A stretch of DNA of 64,000 bases. It comes from Orobanche coerulescens. Taxonomy: Eukaryota > Streptophyta > Magnoliopsida > Lamiales > Orobanchaceae. Position 1 is the first letter of the stretch. Each line of letters begins with the position of its first letter. The notes under the pieces are model-generated. The model ran no database searches. It was not told the DNA's origin and saw only the letters and a list, made by a program, of their open reading frames with translations. The stretch covers positions 133,616,858 through 133,680,857 of the forward strand of contig CM065812.1 in the NCBI GenBank assembly GCA_033398695.1, in the 5' to 3' direction. The translations under genes were made by a program, and so were the position numbers. Positions 23,074 to 34,962 of this stretch are shown here, one piece after another.

Positions 23074-24660
23074 TTTTCATTTTAGGATTTATATAAATAA
23101 CCTAATTTAAAGACAACATGAGTACTATGGGCAAATCGGACCTAGAACCGACGATTTTGGGCACTACCCGAACTAATTTTCATGATTCTGAGGTCATTTT
23201 TGAGTCTGATTTTGGTATGTAGTTCTGGAGATGGATAATGTCTGGCCGCCTTCGCTTCGACATGTTGTCATTCTGAGGCTTAATTGCACTTCGCGAGCCG
23301 CGCTTGAAAATTGGGTGTTGTGCTCTTTCAATTTTGTGCATTTCACAACACTTGTGTGGGAAATTGTATTTCTTTTTTTGGGGGATGCACTGCCCTTTCA
23401 AATATAATAGAATTCTGTTCTGCTCCAAATTTATTAACTTTTTTATACCAAATTGTCATATTTGATCTTTACTCGAAGATATTCAAGTCACCTATTCGAT
23501 TAACACAAAATATATCCGAGTCATCCTTTCGATGAACACAAAATACATTTGGGTCATATATTCGAGTGACTCAATTTACATTCGAGTCACCTAATATACA
23601 TCTGAGCCACCTATTCAAGTGACTCGAATCTATTTTTTTACTAATCGAATGTCTTCGAGTAAAGGTTAAATCTAAACAAATGGATATTAAAATAGTTATG
23701 TTAAACTTGGCATAGAAAACATTCTATTATATTCAAAACTGTAGAGTGGCCTATTCCAACGGTAACATTCTCTCTCTAATAAGTTTAAAATTTCAACTAA
23801 ATAGAAGAACATTCTCTCTTGTTTCTTAAAGTGGTACCAAAATGTGGACCTTCATTGACAACTCATCCAAGCAAGAACCAAGAAGAGACAAACGCCATAC
23901 AACTAATAGAATCTTACACCACCGCCAAGTAAATATTACGTTGTACCAACCTTATCATAAATTGATAGGTAAATAACTAGAACGGTAAACGGACTGAACT
24001 ATATCGAATTATAGTACGTTTGAGTATACGTTTGAAAATATCGTATATTAGGTTCGAACACGTTTGAAAGTATTGAATCTTAGAATTTAACGTTTGGGTA
24101 TACGTTTGAACACCTCGAACCGAGCCGAACTTTTGCGAATCAAGCCGAACCGTTTGACTAAACGTTTCAAATTTTTTACGAGTGACTGAATTAAATGGAT
24201 GAGAGTTGATAAATAAAAAGAATGAGATAAATAATGATAAATTTGTATCTTTATCAAACTTTCAACACAGGTTTACATCATATCTAAGGCATGGAGCAAA
24301 AATATTGCATGAAATATCCACAAATTGGACTAGGACAATGTTTTTGCTTAAATGGACTGATAAAATTAGTTGGGCTCGGGGAGAGTTATTTTTAAAGGGC
24401 CTCTGCTACAGTAACCGAGTCGAGCCGAACCGTTTGGTCTGGTTTGCGAACCCCAAATATTAAGGTTTGGCTCTAAGTTTGAGGGGCCGAATCGAGCCTC
24501 GGATCGAACTTTTTCGAACCGAATATCTCGAATCAGATCTAACTTTCAGGTTTGTTTATAGCCCCATAAATAACTAAGAGTTCCACCATCTGTCAATGTT
24601 AAATAAGTGCACCAAATATCCAATCCACATATCGAGTCACTAAAGATCCAGCGAAAAGTC
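23074..24660. other. Intergenic DNA with diffuse repeats
   Basis: No gene found. 23460-23640 repeats the phrase 'gagtcacctattcga' several times with variation. 23990-24170 and 24410-24560 repeat GAACCGAGCCGAAC- and ACGTTTGA-type words, common in degraded plant transposon ends. No termini or target duplication could be assigned. Confidence 0.4.
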
Positions 24661-24669
24661 CCGGAGTAT

Positions 24670-24919
24670 AGATGGATGGTAAAGGAGGTGAACTTAAAAT
24701 TTTATTGGAGGTCTACAACGTGGTTTGAACTCTGGTGGGAGGAATTTGCTCTCTCCTAGGGTAAGATCTTATAGGTGATATGAGTTGCTCTGCTCTCGAA
24801 CTCAGGTCATTCAGGCATATCCGTCGATATACTTGGTAGTAGTGTTGAGGGACCGATGTTACTACCTTCATAAATAGTCTGGCATAAGCCGAGAACCTGG
24901 ATATCACAAAAAAAAAAAA
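24670..24919 (+). mobile_element. SINE-like element with poly(A) tail
   Basis: A B-box-like TGGTTTGAACTCTGG lies near 24720, with non-coding body sequence ending CCTGGATATCAC followed by a run of A (24908-24919). A tRNA-type promoter followed by a short body and a poly(A) tail fits a plant SINE. The start is approximate and no target duplication was verified. Confidence 0.42.
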
Positions 24920-25289
24920 TCCGATCAAAAAATGGGCGACAGCCCGGGGGGCCAGCTTACGAATATTAATGGGTCGGGTAGGTGCAGATATGCCTTCCCA
25001 ATATCATATCCTATTTGATTCAGATTGAATTCGGATCGGATAATCAGGTAATATTTTATACTCATACCTTGATCGTACCCGATAAAAAAATTGAGTTCAG
25101 TCGACACCCGACGCTATTATGGATTTATCAAACATGTAGGATCATGTACAGATAAAATTTGACATCCTATGCTCTAATCGCAACTTAGCTTAATATTATC
25201 ATATAGTAATTGGTACTATAATTTTTATCATATTTAATTGGTAATTAGATAAATGGCGAAATGAGTCATTTTTTTTGCAGGAAACTCGC

Positions 25290-25470
25290 ATCATAAGTTT
25301 CCTTGTAGCAAAAGGCGAAATCCCTCGCCCCCAGAGCCCCCACCCCCCGGTCCGATAGGGATTGGTGGAGGAATTAAATCATGGTGACTCAACGGCCCAC
25401 TAGGTGGGAGGAACAGTGCCTGGTGCCTAATGGTTGTTACAGCTAAGCTAACCATCATGTGTAAGTCGTC
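25290..25470 (-). mobile_element. SINE-like fragment, antisense
   Basis: On the minus strand: A-box-like GGTTAGCTTAGCTG, then 'cacctagtgggccgttgagtc' and a B-box-like CCATGATTTAATTCCTCC, then a GC-rich body. Order and spacing resemble a tRNA-derived SINE. Ends are uncertain. Confidence 0.35.
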
Positions 25471-26102
25471 CCTAACATAATTATCTTTGGAATTTAAGTT
25501 GACAATTTTAAATAACGATTTCAATTATTATGATTGCTTTCTTTGAGCTACAATGTGTACCTCCAATTATTTTCATTTTTTTATCTAACTTAATCAAAGA
25601 ACCAAAATATTATTATTGCATATTATTTCAACAATTTATTTAAATCATTTCTTACTAAGTACGTCTCTGCGCTTATACGAGATTTCAAAATAGTTCAAGG
25701 AAATTATTCAGGAAATGTGGTGCAAATTACTTATTTGAGCTCAAAATGCTAGTAAAATCAAAATATAAGTGGGGTTAATGTTAGAAAAATATATAGTAAT
25801 TGATTTTTTAGATGGCTAAAAATATAATTCCCGTGGAATTAAAAGATCAAGATTATTCCACATCCCAAATTAATAATCATACTATATTTAATTTCACAAA
25901 ATTGATTTTTTGTTAGTGAATGATTAAATTAGCCCCATGAAAAGACATTGTGTATCGATTGTGGAAATATGAAGAATCGCATCTCACATTGAATATGTGA
26001 GTAAGTTCCGGTCAATTAGTGAGTTGAAGAGAGTTGAAGAGAGTTGGAGAATGCACAATACTGACCGAGTATGCCCAATGTCTTGGCCGGCTTGGCCATT
26101 TG
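25471..26102. other. AT-rich intergenic DNA
   Basis: No coding or structured repeat seen apart from a short GAGAGTTGAA duplication at about 26022-26045. Confidence 0.4.
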
Positions 26103-26107
26103 TTAAT

Positions 26108-28931
26108 TGTAACACCCCCAAAACCATATGGGAATATTACACGCCGTAGACCCTTTCCACAAGGATCTACCAGGCTAAACATCCATAAACAACCAAATGC
26201 TTGCCCGACCAGGGTCAAACAATAAAATGATACAGACTGATATGGTCACTTACACGTGAATACACAGACCGATGAGGTCACACAACCCAATCGATAAAAC
26301 TGACTTAAATAACATTACCCACACAGGGGTCGAAATACAATACAGCGGAAGACTAAAATCAACTCTGACAACACAACAAAAATCAAAATAACTCTCGACT
26401 CATGATTAGTATCGTAGCTCGTCATCCTCTTGTGCCAATCCTGTGACTGCTCCCTAAATGCATGTACGGGCCTTAAGCAGACATCCACCCCGGTTACTGG
26501 GGTTAGTAAACTCCATTTGTTTTACTAGTGCAAGTATCAAATCATACGAAATATAACAAGCAAGTAATAATCGTGAATCAAATATGACAATCAAGTATCA
26601 AAATATCCCCGGGAGTTTTTCACAAGGAAAGATAAGCTATGAAGCATTCGAAAATAAGATTATCACCTCGGGAATTTTAGAATTTCAAAACCTTTCGAAA
26701 ATATTAGGGTCTTAACCCAAATCTTAAAATTGTATTTCAACCATTTACAGTACGAAAACATTTCCATAAATCTCATGGGGCTCGGCCCAACATTCTTTTC
26801 TTAAAACTTTCTTACAAAAAGTTTGATTTACAAAACATAGTTCGTGACACCGTGATCCCCTGTCACGTGTCTCCGTAGGTTCAACAACCCGCACGGACTC
26901 AACCAATCACAACAATCAATCATGCTCATGACTCCGTGATCGCTTGCCACGAGTCTCTGTATGTTCAACAACCCACACGGATTGAGCAAACACAACAATC
27001 ACAACAATCAATCATGCTCATTACTCCGTGATCGCTTGCCACAAGTCTCCGTAGGTTCAACAACCCACACGGATTGAGCAAACACAACAATCACAACAAA
27101 CAGTCCCGACCCCGTGAACCTGTGTCACGTGTCACCGTAGGTTCCGTCGAACCCGCACGGTTGGACGTACTGTGTCCAGATTCAATGGACATGTGCCATG
27201 AATCATCGTAGGCCTCGTCAGACCCGCACGATTGGACCTCAGCACCACACACTAAGTTCTGATCTCATGGACCTGTGCCATGAATCCTCGTAGGCCCCGT
27301 CGAACCCGCACGAGTGAACTTAGCGTTCCAGCACATCACATTACATACAACAATGAGCACAATTAGTCAATCACGTTGATCACCACAAAACCGTACGTCA
27401 TACGCACATAACACAATCTCAACACTCTCAACAACTATCATCAATCAACGACGTACAACCAACATACCACACGTTCGGTACACAATGCATTGCACAGCAG
27501 CTAACACATATACCAATATAACACTATTATCACAAAGCCTTCAAATTTCGGAAAGTACAAACAACTCAAACGAATCATATTTACGAAGACAAGCAAAATC
27601 TTCATAAAGCTCATACGTGATTACTAGTCGCAAGATACAAGTCATATAGTAAGATACTTGCCTTAATAACCGCTACCGAACGCTCCGAAGAACACGGTTC
27701 GACCGGGAAGCTCGGACCCCAAAGAAGGCAACGAACAGAAGGGTTCCGACTCGATTTCTTCACAAGAATTCGCTCCTAAGTCACAACGATATCAATTCAA
27801 TCACAATTCTACGAAAACGTATGGAACTTCCCAAGTTCTACCCATTGAAGTATTTTATCGGACACTTTGAAGGCGTAGTCCAATTTAATCGATTATTCAA
27901 AGAAATACTCAAATTCGTTCCACAAAAATTCAAGGGTATTGAATGATTACGAGTTTACAATCAAGTTCTAACAATAATATGAATCAAAACGAAGCAAATC
28001 GGCCAAAACACCAAGAAACCTCAAGAACATCCAAAAACCAAAAGTTTAGGTGTTCTTACCTTCGATCCGGGTGGAAGATGATGTTAATCCATGATTCCAA
28101 CTTCAAAAACATGTTTATATAAGTTGATTCTACTCAAAACCATCGATCTATGGTGAAAAATCGCGGAAGGAACGAAGAAAAGATGAGAAATGGCCGGATG
28201 ACTCGGTCCAGGCCTATAAATAGCCGACCCTGGCCGGCCGCTTACGTCGTGTCGGCGAGGCCTCATCATGTCGGCCAAGGCCGAACTCTCTGGACTGATT
28301 CTGCCGGACATGTTACGTACGTAACCGGCAGGCTGTTACGTACGTAACCGGCCTTACGGCCGTTACTGCCGGGCCATTACGGCCGTTACTCGGCCAGGCC
28401 TAGCGTTACTCGGCCAGGCCTGGCCAGCCAGGCCTCGGTCGATCCGACGGTCCGGAAAATCCCGAAACTCAGACTGAACGTAAACCGAAAACACGATTAC
28501 AAAGTACTCGAAAAGACGAATCCGAACACTAAGAGAACACACGATTCCGACAACCCGAGAGCTCGAATTTTGACAACGAAAGTAATTACCCCAAACTTTG
28601 GGAAATTACGAAAATGGCCCAACACGTCCGAAATACACGATACACGATCGAAACACCAAACCGAAGCTTACAACATGAATAATAACATTAAATGGACTTC
28701 CGAGAAACTCGAAACAACAGTTTCGGACGAGATTCACGAGAATCGAACTCAAGTGCGGAAAAGTCATTTAAGAACACGAAACTCAACAAAACGATACCGA
28801 AACGAACTCGGATGACAAAAAGTGTAGAATTAAATATTCTCAGAATGACGAAACGGTCGAAAGCGAGTTGTCGAAACGGACCTCCGCCGAAAAATGAAAA
28901 TTACCGGAAATCCGAAATTGCGGATATTACA
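26108..28931 (-). mobile_element. Solo LTR D (element A family), antisense
   Basis: 2,824 bp beginning TGTAACACCCC and ending GGATATTACA on the plus strand, the reverse complement of an LTR that starts TGTAATATCCGC and ends GGGTGTTACA. A perfect target duplication TTAAT flanks it (26103-26107 and 28932-28936). U3 and U5 wording is close to element A. No internal region or second LTR is present, so the LTRs recombined after insertion. A TATA-like box lies near 28214-28223. Confidence 0.92.
26845..27330 (-). repeat. Minisatellite in solo LTR D
   Basis: About six units of 80-100 bp with 'ccgtgaaccTGTGTCACGTGTCaccgtaggttc...acccgcacgg'-type wording. On the element's own strand several units carry the core TCYGACGRGGCCT seen in arrays of A, B, C and F. 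The array is at the same distance from the LTR end (about 740 bp) as in element A. Confidence 0.8.
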
Positions 28932-28936
28932 TTAAT

Positions 28937-29359
28937 GGTCTTGAATCTTGGATCTTTGCAATTGAACTTTGAGTGGTCTTGTGGACAATGCATCTGATCC
29001 ATAGGAATTGGATCTTTGTGGACAATGCGTTTGATTCGTCAGCATCACATGAGACGTAATTGTCTTGCTGAAAGACCTTCTCACCTGAGCTTTTCACATA
29101 TGTTATATACGTTTTTTTTTTGTAATCTTCTTTCTATTCAAGTTTCTATTTAGTAAAATTTTGAAGAACTAGAACCGATGCTTAATAAATGAATCGAGTT
29201 TTAAATTTGTTTTCCGGGAACTGAAGAAGAATCGAACATAATGGAATCAATTCGGTTCTTCGGTTAATTTGAGAACTTACATCATTAATTAACCGAGAAA
29301 ACTTCAAGAATCGAAAAAATTCATTTAGAACCAAAAATCTATGTAAATTAAAAATAGAT
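28937..29359. other. AT-rich intergenic DNA
   Basis: No gene. The phrase 'attggatctttg..gtggacaatgc' occurs twice (28950-29030). The stretch 29300-29350 (AACTTCAAGAATCGA...GAACCAAAA) is repeated directly at about 39908-39950, on the other side of solo LTR F. Confidence 0.4.
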
Positions 29360-29431
29360 ATATTTGTAACACCCTCAAGATATTTAGGGTATGTCAGAGC
29401 GCCATGAATCCCTACATGGGACCCACACGGC

Positions 29432-32400
29432 TGTAATATCCGCAATTTTCGATTTTCGGTAAATTTCTTTTTTCGGACGGAGTCCGTTTTGACGACTCAC
29501 TCATGACCGTTTCGTCTTTCTGAGAATGATTAATTCTACACTTTTTGACATCCGAGTTCGTTTCGGTGTCGTTTCGTTGAGTTCTGTGCTTTTTAGCGAC
29601 TTTTCCGCGCTTGAGTTCGATTCTTGCGAATCTCGTTCAGCTATTTGTTTGAGTTTCCCGTAAGTCCATTTAACTTTGTTAGGCGTGTTGTGAACTTCGG
29701 TTTGGTTATTCGATCACGTATCGTGATTTAAGGCGTTTTGGGCCATTTTGTAATTTCTTGAAAGTTACGGGTATCCGTATCTGTAATTGTTGCCTCGACC
29801 GTTTCTTGGTCGTGTATGACTAATTATGGTATTATGTTTTCATTTCGGGCCGTTGATGTTGTCCGCGAACTTTTCGTCGTGTTCGTTAAAACGTTTTCGA
29901 AATCGGGTCGTCGAGCCACAGCGGTTGCGGGGTGGCCGTACGATTGCGGGCACCGGCCGGACAGATGCGGCGAGAACCGGCATAGCGCACGCCTTCTGCC
30001 GGAAAGGCTGCCGCGCTAACCGAGTGTAGCGCCGCCTTCTGGTCGACCAACGACGCTATCGGGCGGACGGTGGGGTTTCGAGGTTACGGACTCGGTCGGG
30101 ATCGGCGGGTAGCGCGCTCTTTGCCGGTCGTAGCGCACGCTAACCGGGCGGGTAGCGCACGCTGCCGGCCGACTAGCGACGTTACAGGTAAGTTTGTTAG
30201 TCCGGTGGCTCTTTGGGCCAGTCGGCTAGCGCGTGCGAGCTTCGGCCGTAGCGCACGCTAGCGAGTCAGGTGGACCGGTCATGGTCGGGGTGGTCGGTGG
30301 TGCCGGGTCATGCGGGTCATGGCCGAGAGTGCCCGGCGGGTAATGGCCGATAGCGGACGCTAGGCCGGTAAGGCTAGCGCACGCTAGTTCCGGCCCGATA
30401 TATATATGACAGACGACCACATTTCCCTTCGTTTTCATTTCCTTCCTTCTCCGTCCGCGGCTGGCGATTCATGGGTGACGAAGCCATGTTGTTTAACAAT
30501 AAATCCATGAAGTTCTTGAGTTCATAACATCAATCAATCATCCGTTATTATCCTTTGATCCAGTGAATCAAGGTAATCTTCCTTAGAACCCTAATTTCGT
30601 GAATTTGGGGATTTTTGCATTTCTGTCCGATTCGTTCCGTGTTGTTGATTAATTCATGATGGGTATGATTAATCTTGGTAGTATTCTTGTGTTTAACATC
30701 ATTTAATCCATTGTTCTTCATCGAATCAAGTATATTTCTCGATTTCCTTCAAATTGACTTTTTGGGGATTTGTCCTCGATCTCGTTTTCATCCATTTTCG
30801 ATGGATCGATTATGGTTAAATGATGTTGTTAAACATATTCTATGGATTGTATATCCATATTTCAACTTGGAATTCCGTTTTGGGTTTTGTGGAGCGAATC
30901 GTGTTCTTGGCCGTTTTGGGGAAATCCTTGAACTTTCGTCATTTGTTCTTTGAATTCGGCTTTGGGTCGTACTTTGGAATTCATTTTCATTGTTATTGTT
31001 TTCGTTCGTAGTTCGTTGTTGTGGATTGTCGTTCGGTGGAGTCGGCGAGTTCGTAGTCGGTTCGTGCCAACCTACTTCGCCGATTCTCGCGTTGTGGTTA
31101 TTCGAGGCAAGTACCTTGCCCATACTTTTCTCGTTTATGGATATGATGATCGGTGGTCGTCTTGATGTGTTTGTTTGGTTATTTGAAATGAAGTTTCAAA
31201 GGATTTCGGTTTGGCCTCGTTAAAGACTTTCTTTCAAAGCAAGTGTGATTTGTGAACGGTGTTTTGAGAATTGATTATGATTTGGTTATTTTGAACGTTG
31301 AAGGATTTTATGATGATACTCCTATTGTTTAAGTTATGGAATCGTGGATTCCGTATTTAATCTTGTTGTGGTGTTTTGAAGAATTTGATATTGGTGTCGA
31401 GTTAATGGCCATCTCTAGTGAGTATTCTTAATGAACTTACATTCTTAGCATATTAGTATTGCATGAGTAACGTGTGTGTGTGTATGCTCACTACGAGTTA
31501 GATCCGACGGGGTCTCGGTAGGGGTCCACAAGAGACGTGGATCGATGAGCTTGCTTTTAACCACTACGGGTTAGATCCGACGGGGTCTCGGTAGGGGTCC
31601 ACAGAGACGTGGATCGACAGTTAATTGTGGTGCATTTTGCAACTGCGATTTGGATTATTGGCGTTTCCGGAAACGAGTATTTTGAACGGTTTTCATTTGC
31701 ATGCATTGACTAAGTGTGTAAGAGGTAAGTTGTTCGTTTGGCCTACTTGGCTAGGATGGCTCTAGAGTATTTTGTTGTTTATGTTTTAAATCCTTTAATT
31801 GTGGATTTTGATGTTGGGAGACGAACCTTGTGGTCGTTCTTGTGTACTGTGAGTTGATGAGATTTGGGGCTAAAATCCCAATGGTTTTGTAAAAGTCGTT
31901 TTACGGATTTGGGGCTAAAATCCCAACGGTTTGGTTCATGTCATTTTTCAGAAAGTAAACCTTTGGGGCGGTGACCCCTTTTGTCTTTGGATTTTGAAAA
32001 GTAGGATTTGATAATCCTAAATTGTTTTCTATTAAAACTCTCGATGGCATCCTAAACCGTTTTATAAATTACTTCCATTGATTTATGATATTTCGATTTT
32101 GAAATGTTTTCTCAAACTCTTTCCTCGGGAAGTACTTTTCGTTTCGTTTAGATCTTTGAGGATCCTGGTTATTGTTATTCGTGGAGTGTGAATTGTATGG
32201 CTCGTATTTGCACTTTGTTCTTGCACTAGCAAAACAGTGAAGTTTTGCTAACCCCCGAGTATTCGGGGGGTGGATGTCTGTTTTTGCATTCAGGTTTTGA
32301 AGCATAACACAGGGTCGGCACGAAGGATGATGAAAGATGATCGATACTAATCACATGAGGAACCGTACATCGTGTGTTGGTTCAGTTGTAATTTATTTTC

Positions 32401-32626
32401 TGCTGCTATATTGTTCCCGTTGTACGGATGTGGTTGTATTTTGTCCCCTGCGTGGGCATGAGTTGTATTTGAGTTGTATGTATTTGTGGAAAGACCAAAT
32501 CGGTCTACTGAGTCATTTTAGCCTTGAAGGCATTGTCGAGATGTTAAATGTTGTTACCAGCCTGGTAGATCCTCGAGGAGAGGGTCTACGGCGTGTAATA
32601 TCCCTGAGTGGATTGGGGGTGTTACA
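29432..32626 (+). repeat. Element C 5' LTR
   Basis: Holds a palindrome block with perfect TAGCGCACGCTA at 30131, 30249 and 30375, a TATATATAT box near 30399-30407, two repeat units with the core CCGACGGGGTCTCGG (31489-31620) and the paired hairpins at 32228-32271. Confidence 0.93.
32228..32271 (+). promoter_or_regulatory. Paired hairpins in element C LTR
   Basis: Stem 1: AGCAAAAC with GTTTTGCT (32228-32249). Stem 2: ACCCCC with GGGGGT (32251-32271). The right LTR copy is at 37790-37833. Sequence is nearly identical to B although the LTRs are otherwise diverged. Confidence 0.7.
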
Positions 32627-34962
32627 TAAATGGTATCAGAGCTTAGGTTGAGGAAACCTAGGTTGTCGGGTCAAGTCGTGTTGTTTGAGTCTTGTCTCGT
32701 CGGATTTTATCTGACTGAGTCGTGTCGCGACGCGTCGTTTGAGTTTGTTGGTCGTGATTAGTATCGTGGGGCGATCATCATCTTCGTGCGACATGTGGAA
32801 GTAAGTCTCCCTTCTTTGTGTTGTGCCTCGTGTGACACGAGCTATTTTTATGATTATTTGTTAAGTGGTGGAATCCTTATGTGAATTTTGATTTCACAAT
32901 ATGTATTTAGTCGACTCTCGTATTTGATTTATACGAGGAGTGTCGTCGCTTGTGATGTCTTTTTATTGTTGTTTTTGTTCGTTTTTGATGATTTTCGAAT
33001 CGATCTGCACGTTTTACAAGTTCTATTGTGGAAGCTTTGTGCTTATACGCGTTCGACTTGTTCACTAGCCAGTGCGGGAGAGTATTTTATCAGTGGTTTT
33101 GTTCTGAATGTGGTATTTTATCGTTTATTTCCGTTTAAAGACATGTATTGTCTTGATTTTAAACTTTTTGATGCGTGTGCTAGGAGTTGTTTTAGTGAAC
33201 ATCGATATGTGTGAGTTTTGGGCATTCTGGCCTATTGAATTTTTGAAAACCTTGAGTATCTTAGGAAAATAAATTTCGAGACATACTTTTCAAATGACTT
33301 GTTTTCTTGTGGTACATCCTAGGTGCCACAATATATTTCAAAAAAATTTCTACTTCGAGGACCAAAATGCTTTGAGATATTTTCAATGTTTTAGAAACAC
33401 TTTTATTTAGACCCGAGGGTCGAATATTCTGAAAGTTTTCACTAAGAGAAAGTGTCCTCATTTTTATCAAATGCGAAATGGTTCTCCAATGTCTCGATAA
33501 CGATGTTTCACGTTTATACTTTTTGAAAGGTGATACTCAAGATCAACCAGTATTCTTCAAATTATTTTCAAAATGAGGTTTTCATTTTTTTTTAAAACCT
33601 GTCCATTCCCGTTTGAGGGCTGGGTATGTACGTGTGATATTCGCGTTGTCATTTTGATACTTTCTCCCGAGTATGATCGAATTGGCGGTGTGAGCGTTGA
33701 GACGCTTTCCACACATTGGTTGTGCTAGCCCTCTGTGAGAGGCGGAGTGTTGGTATTGAATGTTGTCGCCTCATGGCGATTTCTGTGTTGTCGCGTATGT
33801 ACGAGATGTTAGAGCTTGGTTTGGTATGACCGTGTGCATCGGTGATGGTTCCGTTATGTATCGGTTGTTTAATGTCTTGTTGACCTTGCTTCCGTTTTTG
33901 TGAATTTCGTGGACGAGGTCGGAGGTAATGCCCGTACTATTTTTACTTCTGTATTTTCTCTTTCCCCAGTCTATCGATTCATTCATGTTCGTTGGTACTT
34001 TATGAACTTGTTCTGTATTTCGGTTTCATCGTCCGAACGAGCTGTGATCTTGTTATGGGTCGATCTGGTTATCGATGTGACTTTTTCGGGTTCAGTTCGA
34101 TTCTTGTGAACCTTGTTCGGGAGTGACATCATCTGGTTCTATTAGTTCTTTTATTCGAAGTGGATCGGATTTGGAACTCTTATGCTTTCGACTCTGTCGA
34201 CTCATTTATGTTCGTTGACATTTCTGAGCTTGTCCTGCCCCTTGTTTATGTTTATCGAACGAGTGTGGTATTGTTTCGGAATAACTCGTTTGTCGTTGTG
34301 ACTTTTTAATTGCTATTCCCTTTCGTGTGGATCTTATGTGAATGCACATCTTGTTGTTTTCACCGGATCATATATTGTCTCGAGTCGAGATGTGAACCTT
34401 GGAGTTGTTGTTTGAATTTTATTATCCTTCGTGATTCGAACATGATTCTTCGATTTTTGTTGTCTCGATCGTTGTAGTTCGATCGTTTGATTGTTCGGTT
34501 TTTATTGATCTAGTTCCGTGATTGGTGAACATTCAGGCTCCTTCGTAATTCCCTTCAGTTCGGGAAATTAGTTTCGTTTTCGATCTTCCAGCCCTTAGGC
34601 GGTGGAATTCCGTATTTGTTCAGCGTTTGGCTCGCGTTTTGATCAATATACCGTTAGGTTGGTCAATCGTATTGATTTTCGTTCGTTGTGTTTTGTGATT
34701 GTCGGATAATTGAATTGGCTATATTATCCGTTTGATGACGCTTGTCGTTTGTTGGTTTTATTATATCCCTAACGGCGACGTCGTGTTGGTCGTCGTGGAG
34801 CGTGTTTACACGCCGTATATTCCTTCGCGTTGTTTGTAACATTTCGCCGTTGGGCGTTAGTTGCGCTTTCTTGTGTATCTCGTTGAGTTTTTCCTGGCGG
34901 AATATTTCTTCTCCCTACTTGTTTTAAGTTTCGGGACGAAACTTCTTTTAACGAGGGTAGAA
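32627..34962 (+). other. Element C internal region, non-coding
   Basis: Perfect initiator-Met primer site TGGTATCAGAGC at 32631-32642, post-primer hairpin, leader splice donor GTAAGT at 32801, then sequence homologous to A (about 33205-33920). From 33924 an LTR-start-like unit (GGTAATGCCCGTACT) runs to the polypurine tract ACGAGGGTAGAA at 34951-34962. No gag or pol. Confidence 0.82.

Noticed and set aside
30788..31223. Open frames on both strands in the element C LTR (also 36309-36785)
   Set aside because: The two LTR copies differ by indels that break the frames, so no coding constraint is visible.
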